This document shows, one piece after another, positions 42,602 through 50,196 of a stretch of 64,000 nucleotides of DNA. A program made the position numbers and the translations under genes. The notes under the pieces were generated by a model. That model made no database searches. It was given only the letters and a program-made list of their open reading frames with translations, and had not been told where the DNA came from. Each line of letters opens with the position of its first letter. Within the stretch, counting starts at the first letter, position 1. This stretch comes from an uncultured bacterium (GTDB lineage Bacteria; Bacteroidota; Bacteroidia; Bacteroidales; Bacteroidaceae): NCBI GenBank assembly GCA_905215345.1, contig CAJMPR010000004.1:248001-312000 (forward strand), read 5' to 3'.

Positions 42602-43162
42602 TTAGAGGAGTATAGAAGCTAAATAATCTTTTAGTTCCAAGCGGAGTATACGTAAGGCTTTGGTGATATGTGCCTCTACTGTTTTCAATGAAATATTCAG
42701 TTGTTCGGCAATCTGTTTATTAGGTAAATTCTGATAACGGCTCAGCATAAAAATAGTCCGGCTTTGTTGTGGCATTTGTTCCAAAGCCTTATGCACGATA
42801 TGCTGTATTTCAGTATCGAATACCTGATCGGGTTCGCAAGCTTTCAAAGTAGAAATACGTAAATTCAGTTCGCGCTGACTGTGGGTATTGATGTCTTCTT
42901 CTGCGCGTAGACGTATCTGCTTATGCTCTAAAAGATTAAGGGATTTGTGCTTGATGATGGTTAATAATAAAGCGTGTAGATTACTGCCTTCTTCCCAACG
43001 GTCGCGGTTCTCCCATAAAGCAATCATTGATTCCATTAATACATCTTCTGCTTCTGCTTTATCCCTAAGGTAGGAGAAAGCAAAAGCGAGGAACTTTTCT
43101 TGGTTTTCCTGAAAGAAACGCGAAAAAAGATCCATGGTATGTAGCCTGTTGGAATCGGACAT
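42602..43162 (-). CDS. FecI-type ECF RNA polymerase sigma factor
   Basis: 186 residues. Region 2 (about 25-85: FAFSYLRDKAEAEDVLMESMIALWENRD) and region 4 (about 125-175: ALEQMPQQSRTIFMLSRYQNLPNKQIAEQLNISLKTVEAHITKALRILR) of ECF sigma factors are complete. It probably transcribes the susC/susD genes when freed from the FecR-type protein encoded 117 bases downstream. An upstream promoter was not identified. The order sigma, anti-sigma, SusC, SusD on one strand is the usual layout of FecI/FecR-controlled uptake loci. Confidence 0.9.
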   Translation of the reverse strand: MSDSNRLHTMDLFSRFFQENQEKFLAFAFSYLRDKAEAEDVLMESMIALWENRDRWEEGSNLHALLLTIIKHKSLNLLEHKQIRLRAEEDINTHSQRELNLRISTLKACEPDQVFDTEIQHIVHKALEQMPQQSRTIFMLSRYQNLPNKQIAEQLNISLKTVEAHITKALRILRLELKDYLASILL

Positions 43163-43284
43163 TCTCTTGGTGTTTTTTTGTACGATTTAAGGTTTCGCAT
43201 GACAAAACAACACAAACTTTTTTTAATATGCAAACAATGTTCTTAATTTCTTTCTATATTTTTTTACTTTTTGCTTCAAAAAGA

Positions 43285-43311
43285 AAGCCCGACGGTATTA
43301 CCATCGGGCTT
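43285..43311 (-). terminator. Terminator of pnp
   Basis: A 12-bp stem (AAGCCCGACGGT / ACCATCGGGCTT, one G-U pair on the minus strand) with a 3-base loop and TTTCTTTTT on the minus strand. Confidence 0.8.
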
Positions 43312-43342
43312 ATGTCCTTATCTGATAAGGAATAAAGAAATT

Positions 43343-45487
43343 TTATTTCTTTTCCGGTTTATCTTGTCTTTCCGGCTTTGGAAGTAATACTTTACGGGAC
43401 AATTTGAACTTTCCGGTCTTAGGATCAATGTCGAGTAATTTCACATCAATTTCGTCGCCTTCCTTGATTCCGGCTTCTTCTACTGTTTCCAAACGTTTCC
43501 AGTCAATTTCCGAAATATGGAGTAAACCATCTTTACCCGGCAAGAATTCAATAAATGCACCATAAGGCATGATAGAACGTACTTTGCCTTTGTAAACTTC
43601 GCCTACTTCCGGTACAGCTACTATTCCCTTGATAATGCGCATTGCATCGTCAATACATTTCTTGTTTGTTCCGGCAATTTCGATTCTACCGATGTTATCT
43701 ACTTCTTCAATCGTAATAGTAGCACCGGTTTCTTCCTGCATACCCTGAATTATCTTTCCACCCGGGCCAATGATTGCACCAATGAATTCTTTAGGTATAG
43801 TCATTGTTTCAATACGTGGAGCATGAGGTTTCAAGTCTTCGCGAGGTTCTGCGATACATTCGGTTAATTTACTTAGAATATGTTCACGGCCTTCTTTAGC
43901 TTGTAACAATGCTTTCTCCAGAATATCATAAGACAATCCGTCTACTTTGATATCCATTTGAGTAGCAGTAATACCATCTTTAGTACCTGTTACCTTGAAG
44001 TCCATATCGCCCAAGTGGTCCTCATCACCGAGGATATCGGACAATACGGCATATTTGTCTTCACCTGCATTCTTAATCAATCCCATTGCGATACCTGATA
44101 CCGGCTTTTTTATCTTCACACCTGCATCCATCAATGCCAATGTTCCGGCACATACGGTAGCCATAGAAGAAGAACCGTTTGATTCGAGGATATCCGAAAC
44201 TACGCGTACTACATACGGATAGTCAGCAGGAATTTGTCCTTTCAAGGCACGCCATGCCAAGTGACCATGACCGACTTCACGACGACCTACACCACGTTGT
44301 GCTTTGGCTTCACCCGTAGAGAACGGAGGGAAGTTATAATGTAAGAGGAAACGTTCTTTTCCGTGTTCCAGTACATCGTCGATAATCTTCTCGTCCAACT
44401 TCGTACCGAGAGTAACAGTAGATAAAGACTGAGTTTCACCACGTGTGAAGACTGCTGAACCGTGAGGTCCGGGCAAATAGCTGGTTTCGCACCAGATAGG
44501 GCGGATTTCGGTCGTTTTACGTCCGTCAAGGCGCTTGCCTTCGTCCAAGATAGAACGACGCATTGCTTCTTTTTCTACATCATGGTAGTAACGGTCGATA
44601 AGTGAAGCCTTTTCTGCCAATTCTTCTTCGCTGAATTGTGCCTTGAATTCTTCGCGGATAGCATCGAATGCGTTCATGCGTTCGTGCTTGTTGTTGTTCC
44701 CTGAAGCTGCGATGGCATAAGCCTTATCGTAACATGCTTCACGAACAGCTTTACGCAAATCTTCGTCATTTACTTCATGGCAATATTCACGTTTTACTGT
44801 AGAGCCAACGGCTTCTGCAAGTTCCATTTGAGCTTTACACTGAACCTTAATAGCTTCGTGAGCAGCTTTCATAGCTTCCAGCAAGTCTTGTTCTGAAACC
44901 TCACTCATTTCGCCTTCTACCATCATGATGTTCTCATAAGTAGCACCTACCATAAGATCCATGTCGGCTTTTTCCAGTTGTTCGAAAGTGGGGTTGATAA
45001 CGAACTGTCCGTCGATACGTGCTACACGTACTTCAGAGATCGGTCCATTGAAAGGAATATCTGAAACAGCGAGAGCTGCAGAAGCTGCAAGTCCGGCCAA
45101 TGCATCCGGCATATCGACGCCGTCTGCTGAGAAGAGGATAATGTTTACATATACCTCTGCATGAAAATTATCGGGGAATAAAGGGCGGAGAGCACGGTCT
45201 ACGAGGCGGCAAGTCAGAATTTCATAATCAGATGCGCGACCTTCACGCTTGGTGAAACCACCGGGGAATCGTCCGAATGCGGAGAATTTTTCTTTGTACT
45301 CTACCTGTAACGGCATAAAATCTGTTCCGGGAACTGCGTCCTTGGCGGCACAAACAGTAGCTAGGAGCATGGTGTTACCCATACGAAGCATTACAGAACC
45401 GTCTGCCTGTTTTGCCAGCTTTCCCGTTTCGAGTGTGATGGTTCTGCCATCAGGAAGCTCGATCGTCTTAACAATTGGGTTAATCAT
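43343..45487 (-). CDS. pnp: Polyribonucleotide nucleotidyltransferase
   Basis: 714 residues from ATG 45487 (MINPIVKTIELPDGRTITLETG). It degrades RNA phosphorolytically and adds tails. The two RNase PH-like domains (about 10-225 and 320-550) contain GRFPGGFTKREGRASDYEILTCRLVDRALRPLFP and HYNFPPFSTGEAKAQRGVGRREVGHG. These are followed by the KH domain (about 555-620: IPKEFIGAIIGPGGKIIQGM) and the S1 domain (about 625-700: GEVYKGKVRSIMPYGAFIEFLPGKDGLLHISEI). It is cytoplasmic, and a minus-strand -7 box lies at 45526-45533. Confidence 0.95.
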   Translation of the reverse strand: MINPIVKTIELPDGRTITLETGKLAKQADGSVMLRMGNTMLLATVCAAKDAVPGTDFMPLQVEYKEKFSAFGRFPGGFTKREGRASDYEILTCRLVDRALRPLFPDNFHAEVYVNIILFSADGVDMPDALAGLAASAALAVSDIPFNGPISEVRVARIDGQFVINPTFEQLEKADMDLMVGATYENIMMVEGEMSEVSEQDLLEAMKAAHEAIKVQCKAQMELAEAVGSTVKREYCHEVNDEDLRKAVREACYDKAYAIAASGNNNKHERMNAFDAIREEFKAQFSEEELAEKASLIDRYYHDVEKEAMRRSILDEGKRLDGRKTTEIRPIWCETSYLPGPHGSAVFTRGETQSLSTVTLGTKLDEKIIDDVLEHGKERFLLHYNFPPFSTGEAKAQRGVGRREVGHGHLAWRALKGQIPADYPYVVRVVSDILESNGSSSMATVCAGTLALMDAGVKIKKPVSGIAMGLIKNAGEDKYAVLSDILGDEDHLGDMDFKVTGTKDGITATQMDIKVDGLSYDILEKALLQAKEGREHILSKLTECIAEPREDLKPHAPRIETMTIPKEFIGAIIGPGGKIIQGMQEETGATITIEEVDNIGRIEIAGTNKKCIDDAMRIIKGIVAVPEVGEVYKGKVRSIMPYGAFIEFLPGKDGLLHISEIDWKRLETVEEAGIKEGDEIDVKLLDIDPKTGKFKLSRKVLLPKPERQDKPEKK

Positions 45488-45525
45488 AAAAAATGTTTTA
45501 TATCTATTTTCTTTCAAAATTCCCG

Positions 45526-45533
45526 CAAAGATA
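45526..45533 (-). promoter_or_regulatory. -7 element of pnp
   Basis: The minus strand reads TATCTTTG, 38 bases before ATG 45487. No clear -33. Confidence 0.5.
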
Positions 45534-45627
45534 CATATTTTATTCGTGTAATGCGGTGGGAATGAGATAAAAAGTTTGTATTTAGTTGTTTTTTGCACTT
45601 TTCTAAGTGGAAGAAGTGTGAAAATGC

Positions 45628-45657
45628 TTTGACTAAACTTGAAAAGAAGTATATTTG
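45628..45657 (+). promoter_or_regulatory. Promoter of the thioredoxin-like lipoprotein
   Basis: TTTG (45628-45631), 18 bases, then TATATTTG (45650-45657), 32 bases before ATG 45690. Confidence 0.6.
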
Positions 45658-45689
45658 CACGTTCTTTCAAATAGAAAAATACACGAAAT

Positions 45690-46841
45690 ATGAAAAAGAT
45701 CCTTTTTATGGCGTTGGCTGTTTTAGGCTTAAGCGCATGTAACTCCGAACCAAAATTTAAAGTAGAAGGTGAAGTCTCCGGCGCTGATGGTAAGATGCTC
45801 TATCTGGAAGCTTCAGCTTTGGAAGGTATTGTGCCCTTGGATTCCGTTAAATTGAAAGGCGACGGTTCATTTACATTTAAACAAACACGTCCTATGTCTC
45901 CGGAGTTCTATCGTTTGCGGGTAGATGATAAAGTGATCAACTTTTCTATCGATTCTACGGAAACGGTTTCTCTGAAAGCACCATATACTGATTTTGCTAC
46001 GGCATATAGTGTGGAAGGTTCGGCTAATAGTACGAAAATTAAGGAACTTACTTTAAAACAAATGCAGCTTCAGACATCTGTGAATGCCTTGCTGCAGGGT
46101 ATGCAAGCTCATAAGATTGGTACTGATGTGTTTGAAGACAGTCTGGCTACTTTGTTGAAATCCTATAAGGATGAAGTGAAAATAAATTATATTTTCGCTG
46201 CTCCGAATACGGCTGCTGCTTATTTTGCTCTGTTCCAGAAACTAAATAATTATTTGATTTTTGATCCGTTGAACAGTAAAGACGACATTAAGTGTTTTGC
46301 AGCGGTTGCAACCAGCCTGAACAATTTCTATCCGCATGCCGACCGTTCCAAGAACCTTTACAATATTGTGATAAAGGGAATGAAAAATACCCGCACACCG
46401 CAACAAAAAGTAGTGGAACTTCCGCAGGAAGCTGTTTCGGAAACGGGAATCATTGATATTAATCTGCGTGATATGAAAGGAAATATGCGCAAATTAAGTG
46501 AGCTGAAAGGAAAAGCTATTATTCTTGACTTTACCATTTATCAAAGTGCGGTTTCTGCTGCGCATAATTATATGTTACGTAATTTGTACGATAAATATGC
46601 CGGTGAGGGATTGGAGATTTATCAGGTATCTTTGGATGCGGATGAACATTACTGGAAGACAACTGCGGATAACTTACCATGGGTTTGTGTGCGTGATGCC
46701 AATGGCATTTATTCAACTATGGCTTCTGCTTATAATGTCCAATCGGTTCCTGCCATTTTCCTTATTAATAAGAATAGTGAGTTGAGTGCTCGTGGCGAAA
46801 CTGTCAAAGACTTGGATGCAGCGGTGAAGGCTTTGCTGTAA
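45690..46841 (+). CDS. DUF4369/thioredoxin-fold lipoprotein without catalytic Cys
   Basis: 383 residues with a lipoprotein signal (LGLSACNS, Cys17). The N-terminal DUF4369-type domain spans about residues 22-120, followed by helices and then a C-terminal thioredoxin fold (about 255-383). The TlpA-type strand KGKAIILDFTIYQSAVSAAHNYML holds no CxxC motif where active thioredoxins have W-C-x-x-C. The end of the fold is normal (cis-Pro in VQSVPAIFLINK). It therefore probably lacks disulfide oxidoreductase activity and may act as a binder. Location is periplasmic or outer membrane. It is divergent from pnp. Confidence 0.8.
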   Translation: MKKILFMALAVLGLSACNSEPKFKVEGEVSGADGKMLYLEASALEGIVPLDSVKLKGDGSFTFKQTRPMSPEFYRLRVDDKVINFSIDSTETVSLKAPYTDFATAYSVEGSANSTKIKELTLKQMQLQTSVNALLQGMQAHKIGTDVFEDSLATLLKSYKDEVKINYIFAAPNTAAAYFALFQKLNNYLIFDPLNSKDDIKCFAAVATSLNNFYPHADRSKNLYNIVIKGMKNTRTPQQKVVELPQEAVSETGIIDINLRDMKGNMRKLSELKGKAIILDFTIYQSAVSAAHNYMLRNLYDKYAGEGLEIYQVSLDADEHYWKTTADNLPWVCVRDANGIYSTMASAYNVQSVPAIFLINKNSELSARGETVKDLDAAVKALL

Positions 46842-46895
46842 CATGTTATAAATTAGAAGATTTCATTTAAATATGTTACAAAGCAGCATTTTTTG

Positions 46896-46927
46896 CTTGA
46901 CACGCATTATTTAAAAGGCTATCTTTG
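46896..46927 (+). promoter_or_regulatory. greA promoter
   Basis: CTTG (46896-46899), 20 bases, then TATCTTTG (46920-46927). Transcription would start near 46934, about 98 bases before the greA ATG. Confidence 0.6.
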
Positions 46928-46948
46928 CAAAGGAAATAGGAAAGAGGG

Positions 46949-46982
46949 TTCCAGCATGCTGACCATGTTGGAATTCTTTTTT
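46949..46982 (+). terminator. Terminator-like hairpin in the greA leader
   Basis: A 10-bp stem (46949-46958 with 46964-46973, one G-U pair) with loop CTGAC and a T-rich tract to 46982. It lies about 15 bases after the predicted start site and 50 bases before greA, so it could make an aborted leader RNA of about 49 bases. Confidence 0.65.
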
Positions 46983-47017
46983 GTTTATAGTACCATTTAA
47001 AAACAATATAAAATAGT

Positions 47018-47024
47018 AAGGAGG
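47018..47024 (+). promoter_or_regulatory. Shine-Dalgarno site of greA (AAGGAGG)
   Basis: AAGGAGG, 7 bases before the ATG. Strong ribosome binding sites of this kind are unusual in Bacteroides, where most genes lack one. Confidence 0.6.
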
Positions 47025-47031
47025 AAAAACT

Positions 47032-47496
47032 ATGGCTTATATGTCAGAAGAAGGCTACAATAAGTTGTTGGCCGATTTAAAAGTCCTGGAGACGGTAGAG
47101 CGGCCTAAGATTGTGTCGGCTATTGCTGAGGCGCGTGACAAGGGGGACTTGTCAGAGAATGCGGAATATGATGCCGCAAAGGAAGCCCAAGGTTTGCTTG
47201 AAATGAAAATCAATAAATTGAAGACGGTAATTGCCGATGCTAAAATTATTGATGAATCCAAATTGAAGACAGACTCTGTGCAAATATTAAATAAGGTGGA
47301 GCTGAAAAACGTGAAGAATAATATGAAAATGACCTACACGATTGTTTCGGAAAGTGAAGCCAATTTAAAGGAAGGTAAGATTTCTGTAAATACCCCGATT
47401 GCACAAGGCTTGCTCGGTAAGAAAGTAGGTGATGTGGCTGAAATCAAAGTACCGCAGGGTATTATCAATCTTGAAGTAGTAAACATATCATTTTAA
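47032..47496 (+). CDS. greA: Transcription elongation factor GreA
   Basis: 154 residues, the normal length. It rescues backtracked RNA polymerase by stimulating transcript cleavage. The N-terminal coiled coil (about 1-75) contains EARDKGDLSENAEYDAAKEAQGLLE with the two acidic tip residues. The C-terminal domain (about 80-154) ends with the usual VNTPIAQGLLGKKVGDVAEIKVPQGIINLEVVNI. Its leader holds a promoter and a terminator-like hairpin, so expression may be attenuated. It has a strong Shine-Dalgarno site, which is uncommon here. It is cytoplasmic. Confidence 0.95.
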   Translation: MAYMSEEGYNKLLADLKVLETVERPKIVSAIAEARDKGDLSENAEYDAAKEAQGLLEMKINKLKTVIADAKIIDESKLKTDSVQILNKVELKNVKNNMKMTYTIVSESEANLKEGKISVNTPIAQGLLGKKVGDVAEIKVPQGIINLEVVNISF

Positions 47497-47500
47497 TGGA

Positions 47501-47528
47501 AAGGCAGGTCCGCGTGCGGGCTTGCCTT
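47501..47528 (+). terminator. Terminator after greA
   Basis: A 13-bp stem (AAGGCAGGTCCGC / GCGGGCTTGCCTT with G-U pairs) and a 2-base loop, followed by ATTTTAT. Confidence 0.7.
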
Positions 47529-47551
47529 ATTTTATATATAAATAAAAAGTT

Positions 47552-47944
47552 ATGGCAACAATATTCAGCAGAATTATCGCAGGTGAAATACCTTGTTATA
47601 AGATAGCGGAGAATGATAAATTCTTTGCCTTCCTTGATATTAATCCATTGGTGAAAGGTCATACTCTGGTCATTCCCAAACAGGAAGTGGATTATATCTT
47701 CGACTTGAGTAATGAAGATTTGGCGGCAATGCATGTGTTTGCAAAGAAAGTTGCACTTGCTATTGGTAAGGCTTTTCCATGTAAGAAAGTAGGCGAAGCT
47801 GTTTTAGGGTTGGAAGTGCCTCATGCACATATTCATCTGATTCCTATGCAGAATGAAAAAGATATGCTTTTTTCTAATCCGAAATTGAAACTCTCGGAAG
47901 AAGAGTTTAAGGCCGTAGCCAAAGCCATACGTACGGTCCTCTAA
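47552..47944 (+). CDS. HIT-family protein (histidine triad)
   Basis: 130 residues. HIT proteins are nucleotide hydrolases or transferases, acting on nucleoside phosphoramidates or dinucleoside polyphosphates. The N-terminus has IFSRIIAGEIPCYKI and DINPLVKGHTLVIPKQE. The catalytic HxHxH-type triad is VPHAHIHLIPM near residue 90. Length and motif order match the HinT branch. It is cytoplasmic, downstream of greA after a terminator, and convergent with the guanylyltransferase gene across a shared terminator. Confidence 0.92.
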   Translation: MATIFSRIIAGEIPCYKIAENDKFFAFLDINPLVKGHTLVIPKQEVDYIFDLSNEDLAAMHVFAKKVALAIGKAFPCKKVGEAVLGLEVPHAHIHLIPMQNEKDMLFSNPKLKLSEEEFKAVAKAIRTVL

Positions 47945-47976
47945 GAGATTTATATTTTCCTCCTCCAAATACAGTA

Positions 47977-48010
47977 AAAGCGGTAGTTGAAATGCATCAA
48001 CTACCGCTTT
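47977..48010. terminator. Two-way terminator between HIT and manC genes
   Basis: A perfect 14-bp stem AAAGCGGTAGTTGA / TCAACTACCGCTTT with a 6-base loop. T or A runs on both sides serve both convergent genes. Confidence 0.8.
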
Positions 48011-48054
48011 ATTATTAATATCTTCCTTGGTAAAAAGTTAACTTTAACAGGCTG

Positions 48055-49140
48055 TTAAATGTAATCTTCTCCCAGCTTAATCTGCGCATCATTTACATAC
48101 TTGCGGATGGCATGTTCTTCGTCCTTTTTGCAAATCAGCAATACATTGTCCGATTCGGCAATGAGGTATCCTTCTAAACCGTCAATGACGGCAAGTTTGT
48201 TTTGAGGAAGTACTACAATGTTATCTTTACTATCGTACATCAAGGATTGGCATTTTAGCGTAACGTTACCCGCTTCATCTTTAGAAGAAAGATCATATAA
48301 AGAACCCCATGTTCCTAAATCAGACCAACCGAAATCTCCTAATGATACATAAACATTGTCAGCTTTTTCCATGATACCAAAATCAATGGAAACATTGGGG
48401 CATGCGGGGAAGTTTTCTTCTATAAACTTTTTTTCTTTTGGAGTACCATAGGCATCTTTCCCTGCCGCCAGTTTGGTTGCCAATTCCGGTAATAATAATT
48501 CTCCGGCTTTTATAATACTGTTTACATTCCACATAAAGAGACCGGAGTTCCAATAAAACTCACCACTTTCAACAAAAACTTTAGCTAACTCAAGTTCCGG
48601 TTTCTCAGTAAAGGTTTTTACTTTATGGAAATTATCGTTGATTTGTTCGGCAATCTGTATGTAACCGTACCCTGTTTCCGGACGGTTGGGTTTGATGCCG
48701 AGCGTCAATAACTTATCAGATTGCGCAACGAATGCCAATCCTTTTTCAATGGCGGTAAGAAACTCATTTTCCTTTAGAATCAGATGATCCGAAGGAGCGA
48801 CAACGATATTGGCATTTGGATTTAATGCGCGGATGTGGTATGAAGCCCATGCAATACAGGGAGCTGTGTTTCTGCGTGTTGGTTCCAGCAGTATCTGCTC
48901 CGGTTTTAGTTCAGGTAGTTGCTCTTTTACCAAGTCCTCATAAAGTGCATTGGTAACAACCAGTATATTTTCCGTAGGTATTACTTTGTTGAAGCGGTCA
49001 AACGTCTGCTGCAATAATGAACGTCCTGTGCCGAAGAAGTCCAGGAATTGTTTCGGAAGTGTTTTGCGGCTGAACGGCCAAAAACGACTACCGATTCCAC
49101 CACCCATGATTACACAGAAATTATCCTTATTGGTTATCAT
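48055..49140 (-). CDS. manC: Mannose-1-phosphate guanylyltransferase
   Basis: 361 residues. It makes GDP-mannose from GTP and mannose-1-phosphate for polysaccharide and glycoprotein synthesis. The nucleotidyltransferase signature is VIMGGGIGSRFWPFSRKTLPKQFLDFFG (about residues 9-36), followed by ILLEPTRRNTAPCIAWAS and VAPSDHLI. Later motifs are FTEKPELELA and FYWNSGLFMWN. It is of the monofunctional type, with no C-terminal isomerase domain. It is cytoplasmic. The gene is convergent with HIT and lies next to a tRNA gene. Confidence 0.9.
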   Translation of the reverse strand: MITNKDNFCVIMGGGIGSRFWPFSRKTLPKQFLDFFGTGRSLLQQTFDRFNKVIPTENILVVTNALYEDLVKEQLPELKPEQILLEPTRRNTAPCIAWASYHIRALNPNANIVVAPSDHLILKENEFLTAIEKGLAFVAQSDKLLTLGIKPNRPETGYGYIQIAEQINDNFHKVKTFTEKPELELAKVFVESGEFYWNSGLFMWNVNSIIKAGELLLPELATKLAAGKDAYGTPKEKKFIEENFPACPNVSIDFGIMEKADNVYVSLGDFGWSDLGTWGSLYDLSSKDEAGNVTLKCQSLMYDSKDNIVVLPQNKLAVIDGLEGYLIAESDNVLLICKKDEEHAIRKYVNDAQIKLGEDYI

Positions 49141-49242
49141 ATTAAATGTTTTAAAAGTTTCTGCTAATGTACTGCATATTTTACAAACAAGAAATGCTTG
49201 TGAAGCGATTTCTTATTTTTTTCGGCTTTTTTTGTGAAAAGT

Positions 49243-49273
49243 CTTGCGGGTTTCGAAAAAAGCCGTATCTTTG
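49243..49273 (+). promoter_or_regulatory. tRNA-Leu promoter
   Basis: CTTG (49243-49246), 19 bases, then TATCTTTG (49266-49273), about 25 bases before the tRNA. Confidence 0.6.
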
Positions 49274-49297
49274 CACCGCATTTGAGAAATCAAATAT

Positions 49298-49381
49298 GCC
49301 CAGATGGCGGAATCGGTAGACGCGCTGGTCTCAAACACCAGTGGATTCACTTCCATCCCGGTTCGACCCCGGGTCTGGGTA
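49298..49381 (+). tRNA. tRNA-Leu (CAA)
   Basis: 84 bases: acceptor GCCCAGA pairing with TCTGGGT (with a G-U end pair), a long variable arm (GTGGATTCACTTCCATC), anticodon CAA in loop CTCAAAC, and T-arm GGTTCGACCCC. CCA is not encoded. It has its own promoter and terminator. Confidence 0.92.
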
Positions 49382-49386
49382 CAAAG

Positions 49387-49420
49387 AAAAGGAGAAAGTT
49401 TAACGACTTTCTCCTTTTTT
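49387..49420 (+). terminator. Terminator of tRNA-Leu
   Basis: A 13-bp stem AAAAGGAGAAAGT / ACTTTCTCCTTTT with a 6-base loop, followed by TT. Confidence 0.8.
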
Positions 49421-49514
49421 ATATTTGTGGTACGATTAGTTGGTGTGGCTCAAACTTCAAATAATTCTGATTTATACTTTATCATGTCTATTTCTTGGAA
49501 TTAATAAAATTATG

Positions 49515-49522
49515 TAATTTTG
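49515..49522 (+). promoter_or_regulatory. -7 element of the Crp/Fnr gene
   Basis: TAATTTTG, 11 bases before ATG 49534 and 26 before ATG 49549. A CTTG at 49494-49497 is only 17 bases upstream. Confidence 0.5.
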
Positions 49523-49533
49523 TAAATCAAACA

Positions 49534-49549
49534 ATGAATTCCTTTTCAA
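49534..49549 (+). other. Start-codon choice for the Crp/Fnr gene
   Basis: Two in-frame ATGs lie at 49534 and 49549. The first would leave a leader of only about 5 bases, so the second is also possible. Confidence 0.4.
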
Positions 49550-50112
49550 TGGACAATATCATTAGTAGAATCAGGCAAATTTACCCGGTTTCCGACGAGG
49601 CACTCCAAGCTTTACTGGCAAATATGCAGGTAAGATATTACCCTAAAGACACTTGTATAGTGCAATCGGGTATAACGGACCGTTTGGTTTATTTCATTGA
49701 AGAAGGAGTCGCCCGCTCCGTATTCCACCATGACGGGCAAGATACCACTACTTGGTTCAGCCAGGAAGGTGATGTAACCTTCGGTATGGACTCATTGTAC
49801 TACCAACAGCCGTCAGTAGAGAGCGTTGAAACTCTTTCGGATTGCAAAATCTATGTTATCCATATAGACAAGTTGAATGCTCTTTACGAAACCTATATTG
49901 ATATAGCCAACTGGGGTAGAATTCTACATCAGAATGTAAATAAGGAGCTCAGCCACATGTTTGTAGAAAGGCTTCAACTTCCACCCAAGGAACGATATGA
50001 ACAATTTAACCACCGTTATCCCGGATTAATAAACCGGGTGAAGCTGAAATATGTTGCTGCCTTTCTGGGCATTTCCATCTATACACTTAGCCGGGTACGT
50101 GCTAAAAGATAA
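49534..50112 (+). CDS. Crp/Fnr-family transcription regulator
   Basis: 192 residues from ATG 49534 (MNSFSMDNIISRIRQ), or five fewer from the next Met. The cNMP-binding-type sensor fold (about 25-130) contains RYYPKDTCIVQSGITDRLVYFIEEGVARSVFHHDGQDTTTWFSQEGD. The linker LSHMFVERLQLPPKERYEQFNHRYPGL leads to a C-terminal HTH (LKYVAAFLGISIYTLSRVRAKR) lacking the usual last strands. There are no Fe-S cysteines, so the ligand is unknown. It precedes the acyltransferase gene by 84 bases on the same strand, and may regulate it. Confidence 0.8.
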   Translation: MNSFSMDNIISRIRQIYPVSDEALQALLANMQVRYYPKDTCIVQSGITDRLVYFIEEGVARSVFHHDGQDTTTWFSQEGDVTFGMDSLYYQQPSVESVETLSDCKIYVIHIDKLNALYETYIDIANWGRILHQNVNKELSHMFVERLQLPPKERYEQFNHRYPGLINRVKLKYVAAFLGISIYTLSRVRAKR

Positions 50113-50164
50113 ATATTCATTGGCCTTTTTGCTTTTAAGCAAAAAAACTTTGTTTCGTATGCCG

Positions 50165-50172
50165 TATCTTTG
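50165..50172 (+). promoter_or_regulatory. -7 element of the acyltransferase gene
   Basis: TATCTTTG, 24 bases before ATG 50197. It rules out an earlier TTG start at 50170, which would overlap it. Confidence 0.55.
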
Positions 50173-50196
50173 GCATCTGAAAATATTAACCAAATA

